The notes: generated by a model from the sequence alone, not told the origin. 64,000 nt of DNA from an uncultured Dokdonia sp. (GCF_947492815.1 NZ_CANLOB010000021.1:34135-98134); one strand, 5' to 3'. Positions 43,969 through 52,736 are shown, counted from the stretch's first letter. A program made the numbers and translations.

Positions 43969-44604
43969 ATGAACACAAATAGAACTATAGATCATATTGT
44001 ATATGCAGTTTCAGATCTTGATACCGCATGTAAAGAATTTGAAAAGAAATTAGGAGTTACTCCTATATTTGGAGGACACCACACCTCTGAAGGTACAAAA
44101 AATGCACTCATCAATTTACAAGACGGTATGTATTTGGAGCTTATCGCCATAGATCACAGTAATAAAAATAGCATGCAAAATAGATGGATGGGTGTAGATG
44201 TATTAACAAAAAATCAAATCACACGATTTGCTTTAAAATCTAAAAACTTAGAAAAAGACAGTACCATTTTAAAAAAATACCATCCTGCCATGGGAGGTCT
44301 CAAAAACGGATCTCGTCACACAGCAAGTGGCTTAGTATTGCAATGGGAATTACTCATGCCTCTACCCACACCAGAAGTAGAGCTTATCCCCTTTGTACTA
44401 GATTGGTCAAAAAGCAATACGCATCCGCATGAATTATTACCAAATATGGGATGCTCATTAGTCGACATTTATGCTACACACCCTACTCCAGAAAAAATAC
44501 GTCCTTATTTCAAAGAGTTAGCATACAACCTCAACATAGAAAAACAAGAACAAATCACACTACAAGTAACACTTAATACTCCGAACGGAATTATACACTT
44601 ATAA
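43969..44604 (+). CDS. Glyoxalase-like (VOC superfamily) domain protein
   Basis: A 211-residue protein whose N terminus (IDHIVYAVSDLDTACKEFEK, LGVTPIFGGHHTSEGTKNAL, YLELIAID) matches the glyoxalase-like VOC fold of the Glyoxalase_3 type, with possible metal ligands His near residue 9 and Glu in YLELIA. The reaction is unknown. It is 11 bases upstream of the deformylase gene and probably co-transcribed. Confidence 0.82.
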   Translation: MNTNRTIDHIVYAVSDLDTACKEFEKKLGVTPIFGGHHTSEGTKNALINLQDGMYLELIAIDHSNKNSMQNRWMGVDVLTKNQITRFALKSKNLEKDSTILKKYHPAMGGLKNGSRHTASGLVLQWELLMPLPTPEVELIPFVLDWSKSNTHPHELLPNMGCSLVDIYATHPTPEKIRPYFKELAYNLNIEKQEQITLQVTLNTPNGIIHL

Positions 44605-44615
44605 CGATACATCAA

Positions 44616-45140
44616 ATGGCAGTACTTGAAGTCTTAAAAATGGGAAATCCTCTTTTACGAGAAACATCCATTATTGTAGAAAATGAATTAAAAACAAATG
44701 AGTTTCAACAAACTATTGATAACCTCATTGATACTATGCGTTTTCAAAATGGCGCAGGTATTGCAGCACCTCAAGTAGGCATTCTAAAACGAGTTTTCAC
44801 CATGGAAATGGAAGAAAACCATCGCTATCCAAACAAAACTCCATTCCCTATATATATTGCCATCAATCCTGAAATAGAGTTCCTAGATAATACTCTTGTT
44901 GATAGTTGGGAAGGTTGCCTATCTATTCCTAACATTCGAGGCAAACTTAAACGTCATAAACGCATCTTATTAAAAGCAACAGATCGCAATGGGGATTATT
45001 TTGAAGAAGAATTAGACAACTTTGCTGCTATCGTTGCGCAACATGAGCTTGACCACCTTAATGGAACGTTACTTATAGATCGTATGGAATCTATGGAAAC
45101 TCTCACATTTCAAGAAGAATATGAGAAGTATTGGATGTGA
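44616..45140 (+). CDS. def: Peptide deformylase
   Basis: Removes the formyl group from nascent protein N termini. The three diagnostic motifs are intact: GAGIAAPQVGI, EGCLSIP (Cys metal ligand) and QHELDHLNG (HExxH). The 174 residues are normal for the family. It converges with the response-regulator gene, with only 8 bases between stops. Confidence 0.93.
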   Translation: MAVLEVLKMGNPLLRETSIIVENELKTNEFQQTIDNLIDTMRFQNGAGIAAPQVGILKRVFTMEMEENHRYPNKTPFPIYIAINPEIEFLDNTLVDSWEGCLSIPNIRGKLKRHKRILLKATDRNGDYFEEELDNFAAIVAQHELDHLNGTLLIDRMESMETLTFQEEYEKYWM

Positions 45141-45148
45141 CACATATT

Positions 45149-45823
45149 CTAGTTGATTTTCACTAGTTCATGCTTAAGTGCATATACAACAAGTCCAGCT
45201 ATATTACGAACACCTAATTTACTTACTAAGTTTTTTCGATGTCCCTCTATAGTTCTTGCACTTAAAAAAAGGAGTTCTGCAATCTCATTATTTGTATGTT
45301 CTTTACAAATAAGTTCCAAAACTTGTAATTCTCTAGGACTAATAGGCACTGGGATATCTAAATCACCCGAGTTCCTTCCTTTATAACGAATAACTTTTTG
45401 TAATAGGGAATTTATTTTATCATTAAAATAATAATCATTTTCAAGAACCAATTTTATACTTTCTATGACCTCATCTGGGTGTGCATTTTTAAACAAGTAT
45501 CCATGAGCTCCAAGTTCTATCATACGAATAATATGTCTTGCACTATCATGCATACTTAAAACAATAATCTTAATAGATGGGAAATTATTAATTAGTTGTG
45601 TAGCCGCCTCAAAACCATCCATTTCTGGCATCCTAATATCTAACAACACAATATCTGGCAATTGCAAAGAAGTTCCTATTTTATCTAACAACACCTTTCC
45701 ATTACTTGCCTCTAGAATGACTTCAAACTGTGAATAGCCTTGCAAAATTTTTGCAATACCAGCTCTAAATAAATCATGATCATCAGCTATAGCTATTTTT
45801 ATACTGTCTTCTTCTATATTCAT
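45149..45823 (-). CDS. NarL/LuxR-type response regulator
   Basis: A two-component transcription factor of about 224 residues. I chose the ATG at 45823 (MNIEEDSIKIAIADD), which avoids overlap with the kinase gene. The receiver domain has ADDHD and the phosphoacceptor in IVLLDIRMPEMDG; the C-terminal LuxR helix-turn-helix reads SPRELQVLELICKE and NNEIAELLFLSARTIEGHR. It is the last gene of an operon with the histidine kinase, a membrane protein and a duplicated-domain protein. Two TACGT-N6-CGTA boxes upstream of that operon, and a third inside the phage-tail island, are candidate binding sites. Confidence 0.93.
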   Translation of the reverse strand: MNIEEDSIKIAIADDHDLFRAGIAKILQGYSQFEVILEASNGKVLLDKIGTSLQLPDIVLLDIRMPEMDGFEAATQLINNFPSIKIIVLSMHDSARHIIRMIELGAHGYLFKNAHPDEVIESIKLVLENDYYFNDKINSLLQKVIRYKGRNSGDLDIPVPISPRELQVLELICKEHTNNEIAELLFLSARTIEGHRKNLVSKLGVRNIAGLVVYALKHELVKIN

Positions 45824-45825
45824 AC

Positions 45826-46596
45826 TTATAACTTCAAAGTCAAACATGCTTCCATTCCTTGAGTTTCTACACTTTTAATATCCAATATTGCATCAAGTAT
45901 TTTTGAGCGATTCATCATATTTTTCATACCACTTCCTTTACTACTAGTATCGTATATAAATCCGTTCCCATTATCTTGATAGCTTAAAGTAAATACTCCC
46001 TTATTATATAATATTGACAAGCTTATTTGAGATGCTTTAGCATGTTTAATTGTATTACTTAATAATTCTTTACAAATTCTATAGATGGCCAATTCTTTCG
46101 AAAAATCTAAACGTTCTTCTTTCCCTTTACATTCAAAAAGAACAGCCAATTGACCACTTTCTTGTATCTGATAACACAAATCACTTAGCGCTGCTATTAA
46201 TCCATAATTTTCTAATGCATTAGGAGTAATATCATAAGAGATTTCCCGCACACTATCTAACAACTCATTTAATTGTTGTCTGACACCTCCGATCTTTATG
46301 GAGGTTTTTTCTTTAATTGGAGATTGAAAATGGTTTTCTAATCCTGAAATTGACAATAAAATTGTAGAAATCCCACCTCCTATTTCATCATGTAAATCAG
46401 CAGCAAAACGTTTACGCTCTTCTTCTTGAATTGCTACAGCAGTCTGAATTAAGCCTTGTTGATAAACTAATTGCTCCTCTATAATTTTACGCTTATAGAT
46501 TAATACAAATACTATAATAGCAACAGCAAGCACAAACATTCCTGTCATACCAACAATGAGTACTAATGAGAAGTCTTCTGATCGGATCCTATCCAT
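45826..46596 (-). CDS. Sensor histidine kinase, NarL-partner type
   Basis: A membrane-anchored kinase of about 256 residues. It has one N-terminal helix (LVLIVGMTGMFVLAVAIIVF), a HisKA_3 dimerisation box with the phosphoacceptor His in AADLHDEIGGGIS and a HATPase domain (ELLSNTIKHAKASQISLSI, YQDNGNGF, KGSGMKNMMNRS). It has almost no extracytoplasmic sensor, so input may come from the adjacent multi-pass protein. The ATG at 46596 is preferred to the track start at 46653 because the extra N-terminal residues are not kinase-like. It still overlaps the upstream gene by 34 bases. Confidence 0.9.
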   Translation of the reverse strand: MDRIRSEDFSLVLIVGMTGMFVLAVAIIVFVLIYKRKIIEEQLVYQQGLIQTAVAIQEEERKRFAADLHDEIGGGISTILLSISGLENHFQSPIKEKTSIKIGGVRQQLNELLDSVREISYDITPNALENYGLIAALSDLCYQIQESGQLAVLFECKGKEERLDFSKELAIYRICKELLSNTIKHAKASQISLSILYNKGVFTLSYQDNGNGFIYDTSSKGSGMKNMMNRSKILDAILDIKSVETQGMEACLTLKL

Positions 46597-47237
46597 ACAC
46601 CTATTGTAATTAATATATAATGAACGATAAGAAAAATACCATGAACACCCCATACTCCTCTTATCTTATAACTACTCAGGTTAAGCAATAAATCACTAAA
46701 TTCAAATAATAAAAAACCACTAGAAAAATAAACAAGTACTGCTGCATTTACCCAAAAAGAAGCATTATACTCCAATCTGGAGATTCTTTTTTCTCTAAAC
46801 ATTTTTACATAATAAGCTATGGAGAAAAAAATTAACAACACACTCTCTAAAGACCTACTATTTGTATTAAAAGTTTCTAATGTTTCCCAAAAAACACTAT
46901 TAACTATAGCAAAAGCAACATATCCAATCCCAATCCAAAAAATTATACGTTTCATGAATACACTTTCAAAAAACAAATAAAAAATAGCAGCCCAACAACA
47001 AAACTCTATAACAGTATAATAATGCAATAAGTAAAGATTATTCTCTTTAATGCTCCATAAATACCTAGCTACTGTTGATGTCAAAGCAGAAATAACTAAT
47101 AGCCCTAAAAGCAACAATTGAATTTTATTTAAATATTTAAAACGCCAAAAAGCAATCACTAATGGCACAATGATAAATACTTGTGCTATTTTAATTATCA
47201 AATCATAAAATTGAGTACTTAGAAACATTATTATCAC
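46563..47237 (-). CDS. Multi-pass membrane protein linked to a histidine kinase
   Basis: A 224-residue protein with about seven hydrophobic segments (VFIIVPLVIAFWRF, IQLLLLGLLVISALTS, FWVNAAVLVYFSSGFLLFEF, GIFLIVHYILITIGVWIG). I do not recognise a named family. It overlaps the kinase gene and follows the duplicated-domain protein by 5 bases. A separate membrane sensor feeding a nearly sensorless kinase is a plausible arrangement but is an inference. Confidence 0.65.
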   Translation of the reverse strand: MIIMFLSTQFYDLIIKIAQVFIIVPLVIAFWRFKYLNKIQLLLLGLLVISALTSTVARYLWSIKENNLYLLHYYTVIEFCCWAAIFYLFFESVFMKRIIFWIGIGYVAFAIVNSVFWETLETFNTNSRSLESVLLIFFSIAYYVKMFREKRISRLEYNASFWVNAAVLVYFSSGFLLFEFSDLLLNLSSYKIRGVWGVHGIFLIVHYILITIGVWIGSDQKTSH

Positions 47238-47242
47238 TTATA

Positions 47243-47950
47243 CTAAACTGTATGATATAAAAAACTTAACTCATCACATATATTAGACATAATTTCATCT
47301 TTACCACAGGGAGAAATCTCATTTACTTGATATACATCTTTTAACACATCATATCCGCGATTATCCACTCCAACCATAATAGCAAAAACCCTATCATCTG
47401 TATCTAATCCAAAATAGATTCGTACTCTAGAAGCATTTGTATCCCTCATAGCTATATGCAATTGATTAATATCAAATAAAAAAGACTTGATATCGTATTG
47501 TTTCTGCCAAGCTAATGTCCAAGTAAATGCATCTATTATTGAAATTTCTTGAAGCTGTTCTTTACAATTAGAAGAAGGTTCTTTTAGATATAATAAATCA
47601 CAATGTACATCGTCTATTTTATTATTCTTATTATGATACAACTCACTTGTCACATCACACGTGGAAGGGCACGGCATAGGAAAGTTATACACCTTACTAT
47701 TTTGACTATCTCCAATAAGATCTATTTTTGATGAAACACCAACTGCAACCATATCAACTTCTGATGCTTCTTTAAGAGCCATATAAAATCGTATTCCATC
47801 ACTACCTGTCTCGTTCTGAATACAAGCTAATTCATTACGATGAAATAAAAATGCGCTTAAAGGATACATTCGTTGCCAGCGCTCTGTATATATCTGTGAT
47901 TCTCTTGCAGATATTACCCTCCAATTGTTATTAGGTCTCATTACTTGCAT
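47243..47950 (-). CDS. Protein with two tandem copies of an unknown domain
   Basis: A 235-residue soluble protein made of two related halves. YPLSAFLFHRNELACIQNET ... RFYMALKEASEVDMVAVGVS in the first half aligns with YDIKSFLFDINQLHIAMRDT ... RIYFGLDTDDRVFAIMVGVD in the second, each preceded by a Trp-containing helix. The linker is Cys- and Asp-rich (PCPSTCDV). The domain is unknown to me. As first gene of the sensor-kinase-regulator operon it may be a ligand or regulatory subunit. The operator-like boxes lie just upstream of its start. Confidence 0.6.
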   Translation of the reverse strand: MQVMRPNNNWRVISARESQIYTERWQRMYPLSAFLFHRNELACIQNETGSDGIRFYMALKEASEVDMVAVGVSSKIDLIGDSQNSKVYNFPMPCPSTCDVTSELYHNKNNKIDDVHCDLLYLKEPSSNCKEQLQEISIIDAFTWTLAWQKQYDIKSFLFDINQLHIAMRDTNASRVRIYFGLDTDDRVFAIMVGVDNRGYDVLKDVYQVNEISPCGKDEIMSNICDELSFLYHTV

Positions 47951-48005
47951 AAAATATTTATAAATAATTAAATTACAATATTAGAAGAATCTCTCTTGAT
48001 TTTTA

Positions 48006-48055
48006 TACGTATTTACACGTATTAACCTGTAAAACTGACTACGTATTTTCCCGTA
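48006..48055. promoter_or_regulatory. Two operator-like TACGT-N6-(A/C)CGTA boxes
   Basis: TACGTATTTACACGTA at 48006 and TACGTATTTTCCCGTA at 48040 are near-identical, dyad-symmetric boxes 34 bases apart, close to three helical turns. They lie in the divergent region between the two-component operon and the + strand C2-like genes. A third perfect box occurs at 60613. The LuxR-type regulator encoded nearby is the obvious candidate binder. Confidence 0.55.
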
Positions 48056-48191
48056 GTAAAATTCAGCAAATTCTACTCTTTCACAAGTATTTAAATCCCA
48101 CCAACTTTGTTGTCAAATAATTACCACGCACAAAGTTCTTAACAGAAAACTAATCACAGAAACCATTTTATTAATTAAAAACTATACAACT

Positions 48192-48572
48192 ATGAGTAAG
48201 CATTCAATAAAAATCAATTCTATTTACTGTGCTCACACCTCAGAAAGCAATATTACAGGAGGAGACGAAGTCTATTTAGTCTGTCAAGCAGATGGAGGAA
48301 TACCTATTAGAATTCCATACGGAATCAATGAAGCTCATAATATGGAAAAAGGCGACACTTGGAATCTTACCAATAGTGATGAGGACTCGCTCATTCTCAA
48401 TTTTGATTACGAAGTTCTTGTTACTCTTTGGGATCATGATTTAAATGACGACCCTAATCTAGCTACATATTTACAAAGTCATGATTTTCAACCAGGATCT
48501 GGTTCGGGATCTATACGTCTCAAAAATTATAATGATGCAGATTACACGATTAATTACAGTTATATAGATTAA
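48192..48572 (+). CDS. Single-domain C2-like beta-sandwich protein
   Basis: A 126-residue protein without signal peptide. Its pattern YCAHTSESN ... GGDEVYLVCQAD ... MEKGDTWNL ... VTLWDHDLNDDPNLATY matches the C-terminal domain of the next gene (KCKHPSNDG ... NEVYFTFQAD ... MKEGDTWSC ... IKIYDDDGLHSGNDLMGNY). Acidic loops (DHDLNDD, DDDGLHSG) suggest calcium binding as in C2-like folds. The function is unknown. It is divergent from the regulator operon and next to the phage-tail island, so it could be a co-regulated secreted or cargo protein. Confidence 0.6.
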   Translation: MSKHSIKINSIYCAHTSESNITGGDEVYLVCQADGGIPIRIPYGINEAHNMEKGDTWNLTNSDEDSLILNFDYEVLVTLWDHDLNDDPNLATYLQSHDFQPGSGSGSIRLKNYNDADYTINYSYID

Positions 48573-48698
48573 TTCAGACTATGCATTAGAAAATCTCAAA
48601 CATCTTTCGAACAACTTCAAAAGTCTCATAATGAGATCTTCTAATACATAAACTGAGTTTCATCATTCTTCTTAAATTTAAATATAAAAAACATTCAT

Positions 48699-49802
48699 AT
48701 GAATACGATATTAAAAACACAAATTTCGGCGTATACAGAAAAATATCAATATTTAGGAACCACAGCCGTTACAAAACCTAAGCAAGCGTTAACCATATCT
48801 GACACAAAACAAAAAGTACTTAAACAAGCACAACAATGTTGGGAAAATTATAGTACATCTGCTCATGGTGACGCACAATTAAAAACAGTAACAACTACAG
48901 ACTTACCTACGGCACAAGCAATGGTAGCCAACCTCATCAACAGCCCTGAATTTGCAGATCTGAAAGCAACACTTGATACGCTAGACATTCCTGCAAGCAG
49001 TTTTTCTATAGGATTTAATATAGAAGTAGAATTTATCATTGGTTTTGCAGCAACTATAGGAGTAGCTATTGGTATTGGAGATTCTAAAGGAGTAGCTACC
49101 TCTGAATTTCTAAGCGTAGGAATTACTGAAGGTATAGATGAAGGTGGCTTAGTAGGTGTACAATTTGGCATTTGGGATAATGCCCCTTCAGATTTAGGAG
49201 GGTATGCTTGGAGTACAGAAATAGACCTTGGGTTTGGAGCAGAAATATCTACAGCTGTTTCATATAGTGCATCTGGTGGCATTTTAGGAGCAACATTAAC
49301 TATAGGGGTAGGTGAAGAAGATGGAATTATGGAAGAAGAAAGTTATACATTTATCATTGGTTCCCAAGAAGGAAATGGAGACAGCTATTTAAGACCTGCG
49401 TATCAACCACAAAAAAACAATTTACTTATCGTTACTAGTCTTAAATGTAAACATCCTTCAAATGATGGTGCAGGAAACGAAAACGAAGTTTACTTTACAT
49501 TCCAAGCAGATAACGAAACAATGTATTACTACCCTACCTATGACTATTACTCTATGAAAGAAGGAGATACTTGGTCCTGTGGTCGCTCTATTTGGTTTAA
49601 TGAATCCGTAAACATAAAAATATATGATGATGACGGCCTTCACAGTGGTAATGATCTCATGGGTAATTATGCTATTAACCTTTCCAATCTAGTCCTAGGA
49701 GAAACAAAGACCTTTAATACTACAAAAGATTATTCTCATGGATTTGATGATATAGAATACACCATCAATGTAAAACTTGTAGCACAAAATGTCCAAAAAT
49801 AA
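48699..49802 (+). CDS. Glycine-rich protein with C-terminal C2-like domain, possible toxin or cargo
   Basis: A 367-residue protein of three parts: a helical N terminus (1-90, with KQKVLKQAQQCWENYST), a glycine-rich region of alternating hydrophobic residues (95-235: SFSIGFNIEVEFIIGFAAT, GVAIGIGD, LGFGAEISTAVSYSASGG) and a C2-like domain (245-362) shared with the preceding gene. No classical signal peptide. The central region has the look of amphipathic beta strands, as in pore-forming or membrane-inserting proteins, but I recognise no family. Its place between a signalling operon and a tail-like island makes an effector role possible. This is a speculation from context. Confidence 0.55.
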   Translation: MNTILKTQISAYTEKYQYLGTTAVTKPKQALTISDTKQKVLKQAQQCWENYSTSAHGDAQLKTVTTTDLPTAQAMVANLINSPEFADLKATLDTLDIPASSFSIGFNIEVEFIIGFAATIGVAIGIGDSKGVATSEFLSVGITEGIDEGGLVGVQFGIWDNAPSDLGGYAWSTEIDLGFGAEISTAVSYSASGGILGATLTIGVGEEDGIMEEESYTFIIGSQEGNGDSYLRPAYQPQKNNLLIVTSLKCKHPSNDGAGNENEVYFTFQADNETMYYYPTYDYYSMKEGDTWSCGRSIWFNESVNIKIYDDDGLHSGNDLMGNYAINLSNLVLGETKTFNTTKDYSHGFDDIEYTINVKLVAQNVQK

Positions 49803-49830
49803 TTGTATTTATAATTTGGAATGAAAATAA

Positions 49831-49878
49831 AAAAGCTGCTTTAAGATATGTGGCAAGAAAATCTTAAAAGCAGCTTTT
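49831..49878. terminator. Terminator between C2-like genes and tail genes
   Basis: AAAAGCTGCTTTAAGAT pairs with ATCTTAAAAGCAGCTTTT (one bulged A) around a 13-base loop, 28 bases after the preceding stop. It also lies at the 3' end of the leftward tail genes and can serve both. Confidence 0.85.
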
Positions 49879-50035
49879 AGTAAGTATCCCTACATATATG
49901 ATAGTTCATCTAGACGCTACAAACGTCTTTTGTTTGCTTTGGGCGTTTAGGGTCTTGTGAAGAATCATATAAAAAAGTAACCTCATCTTATAATCTATGT
50001 ATGTGTACACATCATTAGATATTCAAAATTACTTT

Positions 50036-50458
50036 CTAGTTCCACTCTATATGTGAACAAATAAGGTCTAAGGCAACCTCATTCTTTGTAGAATTCTGTT
50101 TCGTTAATAATGAGTTTGTAGTAAACTCACAATTACGAATTACCTGAGTAACAATATCATTATCCTTTAAGTAACTGACTACAATATCAAAAGCTGGAAT
50201 ATTTTGCAATTCTTGATCTTCCGAAAGTACCTGTAAAATTAAATTAATATCATCTCTGTTTAATGTCATCGATGCCTTGGCTTCATAAGCATTACATTTT
50301 GAAAACACTGGAAATCCATCTATTTCATAATGACTTTCCTCTCCTATTGAATCATCGTAGTTTACAGAAGTAATCCCTGTAATGATTTGATCTAACACAC
50401 ATACTTCTATACTAGACCAAGTATATTGTTGTCCGTTTATAAATGGTAATTCGTTCAT
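50036..50458 (-). CDS. Phage tail tube-like protein
   Basis: A 140-residue protein with the layout of Bacteroidetes phage tail-tube proteins: FINGQQYTWSSIEVCV, ITGITSVNYDD, YEAKASMTLNRDDINLIL, VVSYLKDNDIVTQVIRNCEF and a final strand CSHIEWN. Tube subunits stack into the rigid inner tube of contractile tails. It is 20 bases downstream of the sheath gene, the standard sheath-tube order. It is the last gene of the leftward cluster, and no chaperone or tape-measure gene follows it. Confidence 0.75.
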   Translation of the reverse strand: MNELPFINGQQYTWSSIEVCVLDQIITGITSVNYDDSIGEESHYEIDGFPVFSKCNAYEAKASMTLNRDDINLILQVLSEDQELQNIPAFDIVVSYLKDNDIVTQVIRNCEFTTNSLLTKQNSTKNEVALDLICSHIEWN

Positions 50459-50478
50459 GATTATAGTATATTTTATCG

Positions 50479-51684
50479 TTAGTAAGTATGCTGTGGTTCT
50501 AATTTCTTTACCCCAAAAGGGTCTTTAAAACCAAGGTTTATTACAATTTTACGAGCTGTACCTATAGGAGTCACTTCTGCTTTTATTTGAAATACTGAAG
50601 TCTCGACTATATTTTGGGAAGGATCTATAAAAAGATCAAATGTTGAAATCTCTCGATTGAAAACCATTCTTTGTAAAGCTTTATTACAAATAGTCTCAAA
50701 CCCTTTTATAACCGATGGAGCTAGTGAACCAGAAGCATCCAGTAAAATGGAAGAATTCAATTTTGAAAGTAATGCTTTGTGCAACAATCTTGATGCCTTA
50801 TTAATCGTACGATTATTTTCTATGTATGCAACATCAGAAGTTCCCAATGTTGCGGTATGACTATCATTAAAATAGAATCCTGGTAATCCCATGTACTTTC
50901 TTGCAAATACATATCTTCTTTGATTCAGGATCTCAAATTCTGTATGTTTCGTTATTTCCCTACCTCCTATAAGTCCTGCGTTTAAAAACCCTTTTCCCAT
51001 AAGGTTAAACTGTTCTGCCCACACAATATTTTCAGATATTTTTGCTAAAGAAACTGCTCCTAAAGCCATTCCGACAGCAGCTGTATTTGGATACCTTAAT
51101 GCATCATCCTGATCCATCGCAATAATAACAGAAACATTACCTGCATTACAATCTGCTAAATCATCTATGGCGAGTATTCCTTTTGAGCACATATTTGCAA
51201 ACCCTTTCCCTTCTACTAGAACCTCAAAAGGCATATGAGCCGCATACGCTTTATCGGCCTGTAATTGCGCTTCTTGAATAGCCCATTTTGTATCTGCAAA
51301 AGAAGTTGTTCCAGAAAAAATAAGCGCAAGTTGACGTATTTCTCCTCTAGCAGCTTCTTGCATTTTTTTGGCTTGACCGGCTACTTCTTTATAGGAAGCT
51401 CCCTTTGTAGCCATTATATATAAATCACCTAATGGATTCAATCTGAAATAATGCTCTATTTGATAATATGCAGATTGCCCTTCTATGTCATAAGATTCTG
51501 TGATTCCTAATCTTTTTGCATCTTCTAAAGACGTTAAACGAAAAATAGTATCATGTGTTAATCCCTCTGGAGTTATAGCACCGTCAAATAGCAATCCAGA
51601 TATCATATCATGATTTGGGGTTCTTTTACTTAATATATCAGAAAGATCTTCTACTGCGGTGTCATTTAATGTATTCATAATCAA
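50479..51684 (-). CDS. Contractile tail sheath-like protein (DUF2586 family)
   Basis: A 401-residue protein of the DUF2586 family, the sheath-like protein of Bacteroidetes contractile tails. Visible are SGLLFDGAITPEGLTHDTIF near the N terminus, the central LYIMATKGASYKEVAGQAKK and VIIAMDQDDALRYPNTAAVG, and the C-terminal ISTFDLFIDPSQNIVETS ... AEVTPIGTARKIVINLGF, which ends in strands like those of sheath subunits. The start may be M3 (51678). It precedes the tube gene. A perfect palindrome 49 bases upstream may control it. Confidence 0.8.
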   Translation of the reverse strand: MIMNTLNDTAVEDLSDILSKRTPNHDMISGLLFDGAITPEGLTHDTIFRLTSLEDAKRLGITESYDIEGQSAYYQIEHYFRLNPLGDLYIMATKGASYKEVAGQAKKMQEAARGEIRQLALIFSGTTSFADTKWAIQEAQLQADKAYAAHMPFEVLVEGKGFANMCSKGILAIDDLADCNAGNVSVIIAMDQDDALRYPNTAAVGMALGAVSLAKISENIVWAEQFNLMGKGFLNAGLIGGREITKHTEFEILNQRRYVFARKYMGLPGFYFNDSHTATLGTSDVAYIENNRTINKASRLLHKALLSKLNSSILLDASGSLAPSVIKGFETICNKALQRMVFNREISTFDLFIDPSQNIVETSVFQIKAEVTPIGTARKIVINLGFKDPFGVKKLEPQHTY

Positions 51685-51732
51685 ATTTTACTATCAATCT
51701 TGTTAGAATTAGGGCATACAAAAGACAGTATC

Positions 51733-51748
51733 AAGAAGTATACTTCTT
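51733..51748. promoter_or_regulatory. Perfect 16-bp palindrome upstream of the sheath gene
   Basis: AAGAAGTATACTTCTT has exact dyad symmetry and lies 49 bases upstream of the sheath start, between it and the small HTH gene. It is a plausible operator for that HTH protein. Confidence 0.45.
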
Positions 51749-51924
51749 CACATATCTTAGTATTCAGAAAATTAAAATGGGATGCTTTTTAAGGAATAAA
51801 AAGCGTTTAAAATTATGCTTGATCGTTGTCTCTAAATAAGAACTGCGCTAATTCTTATAAAACAAACTACTCATTAGTGATTATTTGTATTGTAGCTAAA
51901 TCATCACCAAGTATGCTAAATGTA

Positions 51925-52101
51925 TTATGAAGCCTTAAGTTGTGTACCTTCATTAATGATTGTATAAATAGTACGTTCTGTTACAAATAGTTTTTCAGAA
52001 AGCTCACTTACGATAACCTTCATTTGTTTTTCTTGATTCTCTTGTATATATGCTAATACAAAAGCTCTTCTTTTTTCTAATAATTTATTACTGCGTCTCA
52101 T
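51925..52101 (-). CDS. Small helix-turn-helix protein, 58 residues
   Basis: This gene is absent from the ORF track. The minus strand reads MRRSNKLLEKRRAFVLAYIQ and continues to QLKAS and TAA. Residues ~31-52 (VSELSEKLFVTERTIYTIIN) fit a helix-turn-helix of the winged or DeoR-like type, and the N terminus is strongly basic. It lies 23 bases after the tail-terminator-like gene and upstream of sheath and tube. It is probably the local DNA-binding regulator of the tail genes. Two palindromes nearby (51733 and 52924) are candidate targets. Confidence 0.65.
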   Translation of the reverse strand: MRRSNKLLEKRRAFVLAYIQENQEKQMKVIVSELSEKLFVTERTIYTIINEGTQLKAS

Positions 52102-52124
52102 AGTGTATTATTGTTTTTTAAAAA

Positions 52125-52736
52125 TTAATTATTATTAAATGGTGTTTTGATAATGTCATAGATCTTTTGATCTTCTAAAGAAATAAACGGACCTGAAAAA
52201 CTTTCTACAGGAGTATGATTTTGATTTTCTAAAGCAGCCTCAGCACACAGTAAACCATATGTATTTTTCGTATTTGTTTCCCTTAGTGCTGTCTTATATG
52301 ACAACTCCCAGATAAAATGATTTGTATTTTTCAAACACGCCTCTGTAGGATAAGAATATTGTTTCTCTTTCATTTTAAAGGTGGTATTTACCCCTCCTAT
52401 TTTCTCATTACCTGAAAGGATCGCTTTATCTATACTCTTAGAAAAATCAAATACAGATTCATACTGGTTTTCATTTGCTCCTAAAGCTTCTATTGGCAAT
52501 AGAATATATATACAAAAATCAACGGTTGCTATACGTACTTCTTCTGAAAAGTTTTTCCAATCAACAGATACGTATTTAAATAATAACGTAGGTATTTCAA
52601 CTTGATGCTTAAGTACTTTATCATTATAAAAAGTGATGTTAGGTATAAAACCACTAAAACTCATTTCAGTCTCAATACGCTCCTTTTTATCCAAATAAAA
52701 CTCTTTTAAAATCATTTGTTTGTTTCTATGAATCAA
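52125..52736 (-). CDS. Tail-terminator-like phage protein (tentative)
   Basis: A 203-residue protein without signal peptide. The stretch IPTLLFKYVSVDWKNFSEEV followed by a strand (RIATVDFCIYILLPIEA) and a helix (DFSKSIDKAILSG) resembles the pattern of phage tail-terminator or tail-completion proteins, which cap the tube and sheath. The match is from memory of the pattern, not a search. The start could be M8 (52715). The gene is followed by the small HTH gene and the sheath-tube pair, and a good promoter lies about 160 bases upstream. Confidence 0.45.
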   Translation of the reverse strand: MIHRNKQMILKEFYLDKKERIETEMSFSGFIPNITFYNDKVLKHQVEIPTLLFKYVSVDWKNFSEEVRIATVDFCIYILLPIEALGANENQYESVFDFSKSIDKAILSGNEKIGGVNTTFKMKEKQYSYPTEACLKNTNHFIWELSYKTALRETNTKNTYGLLCAEAALENQNHTPVESFSGPFISLEDQKIYDIIKTPFNNN

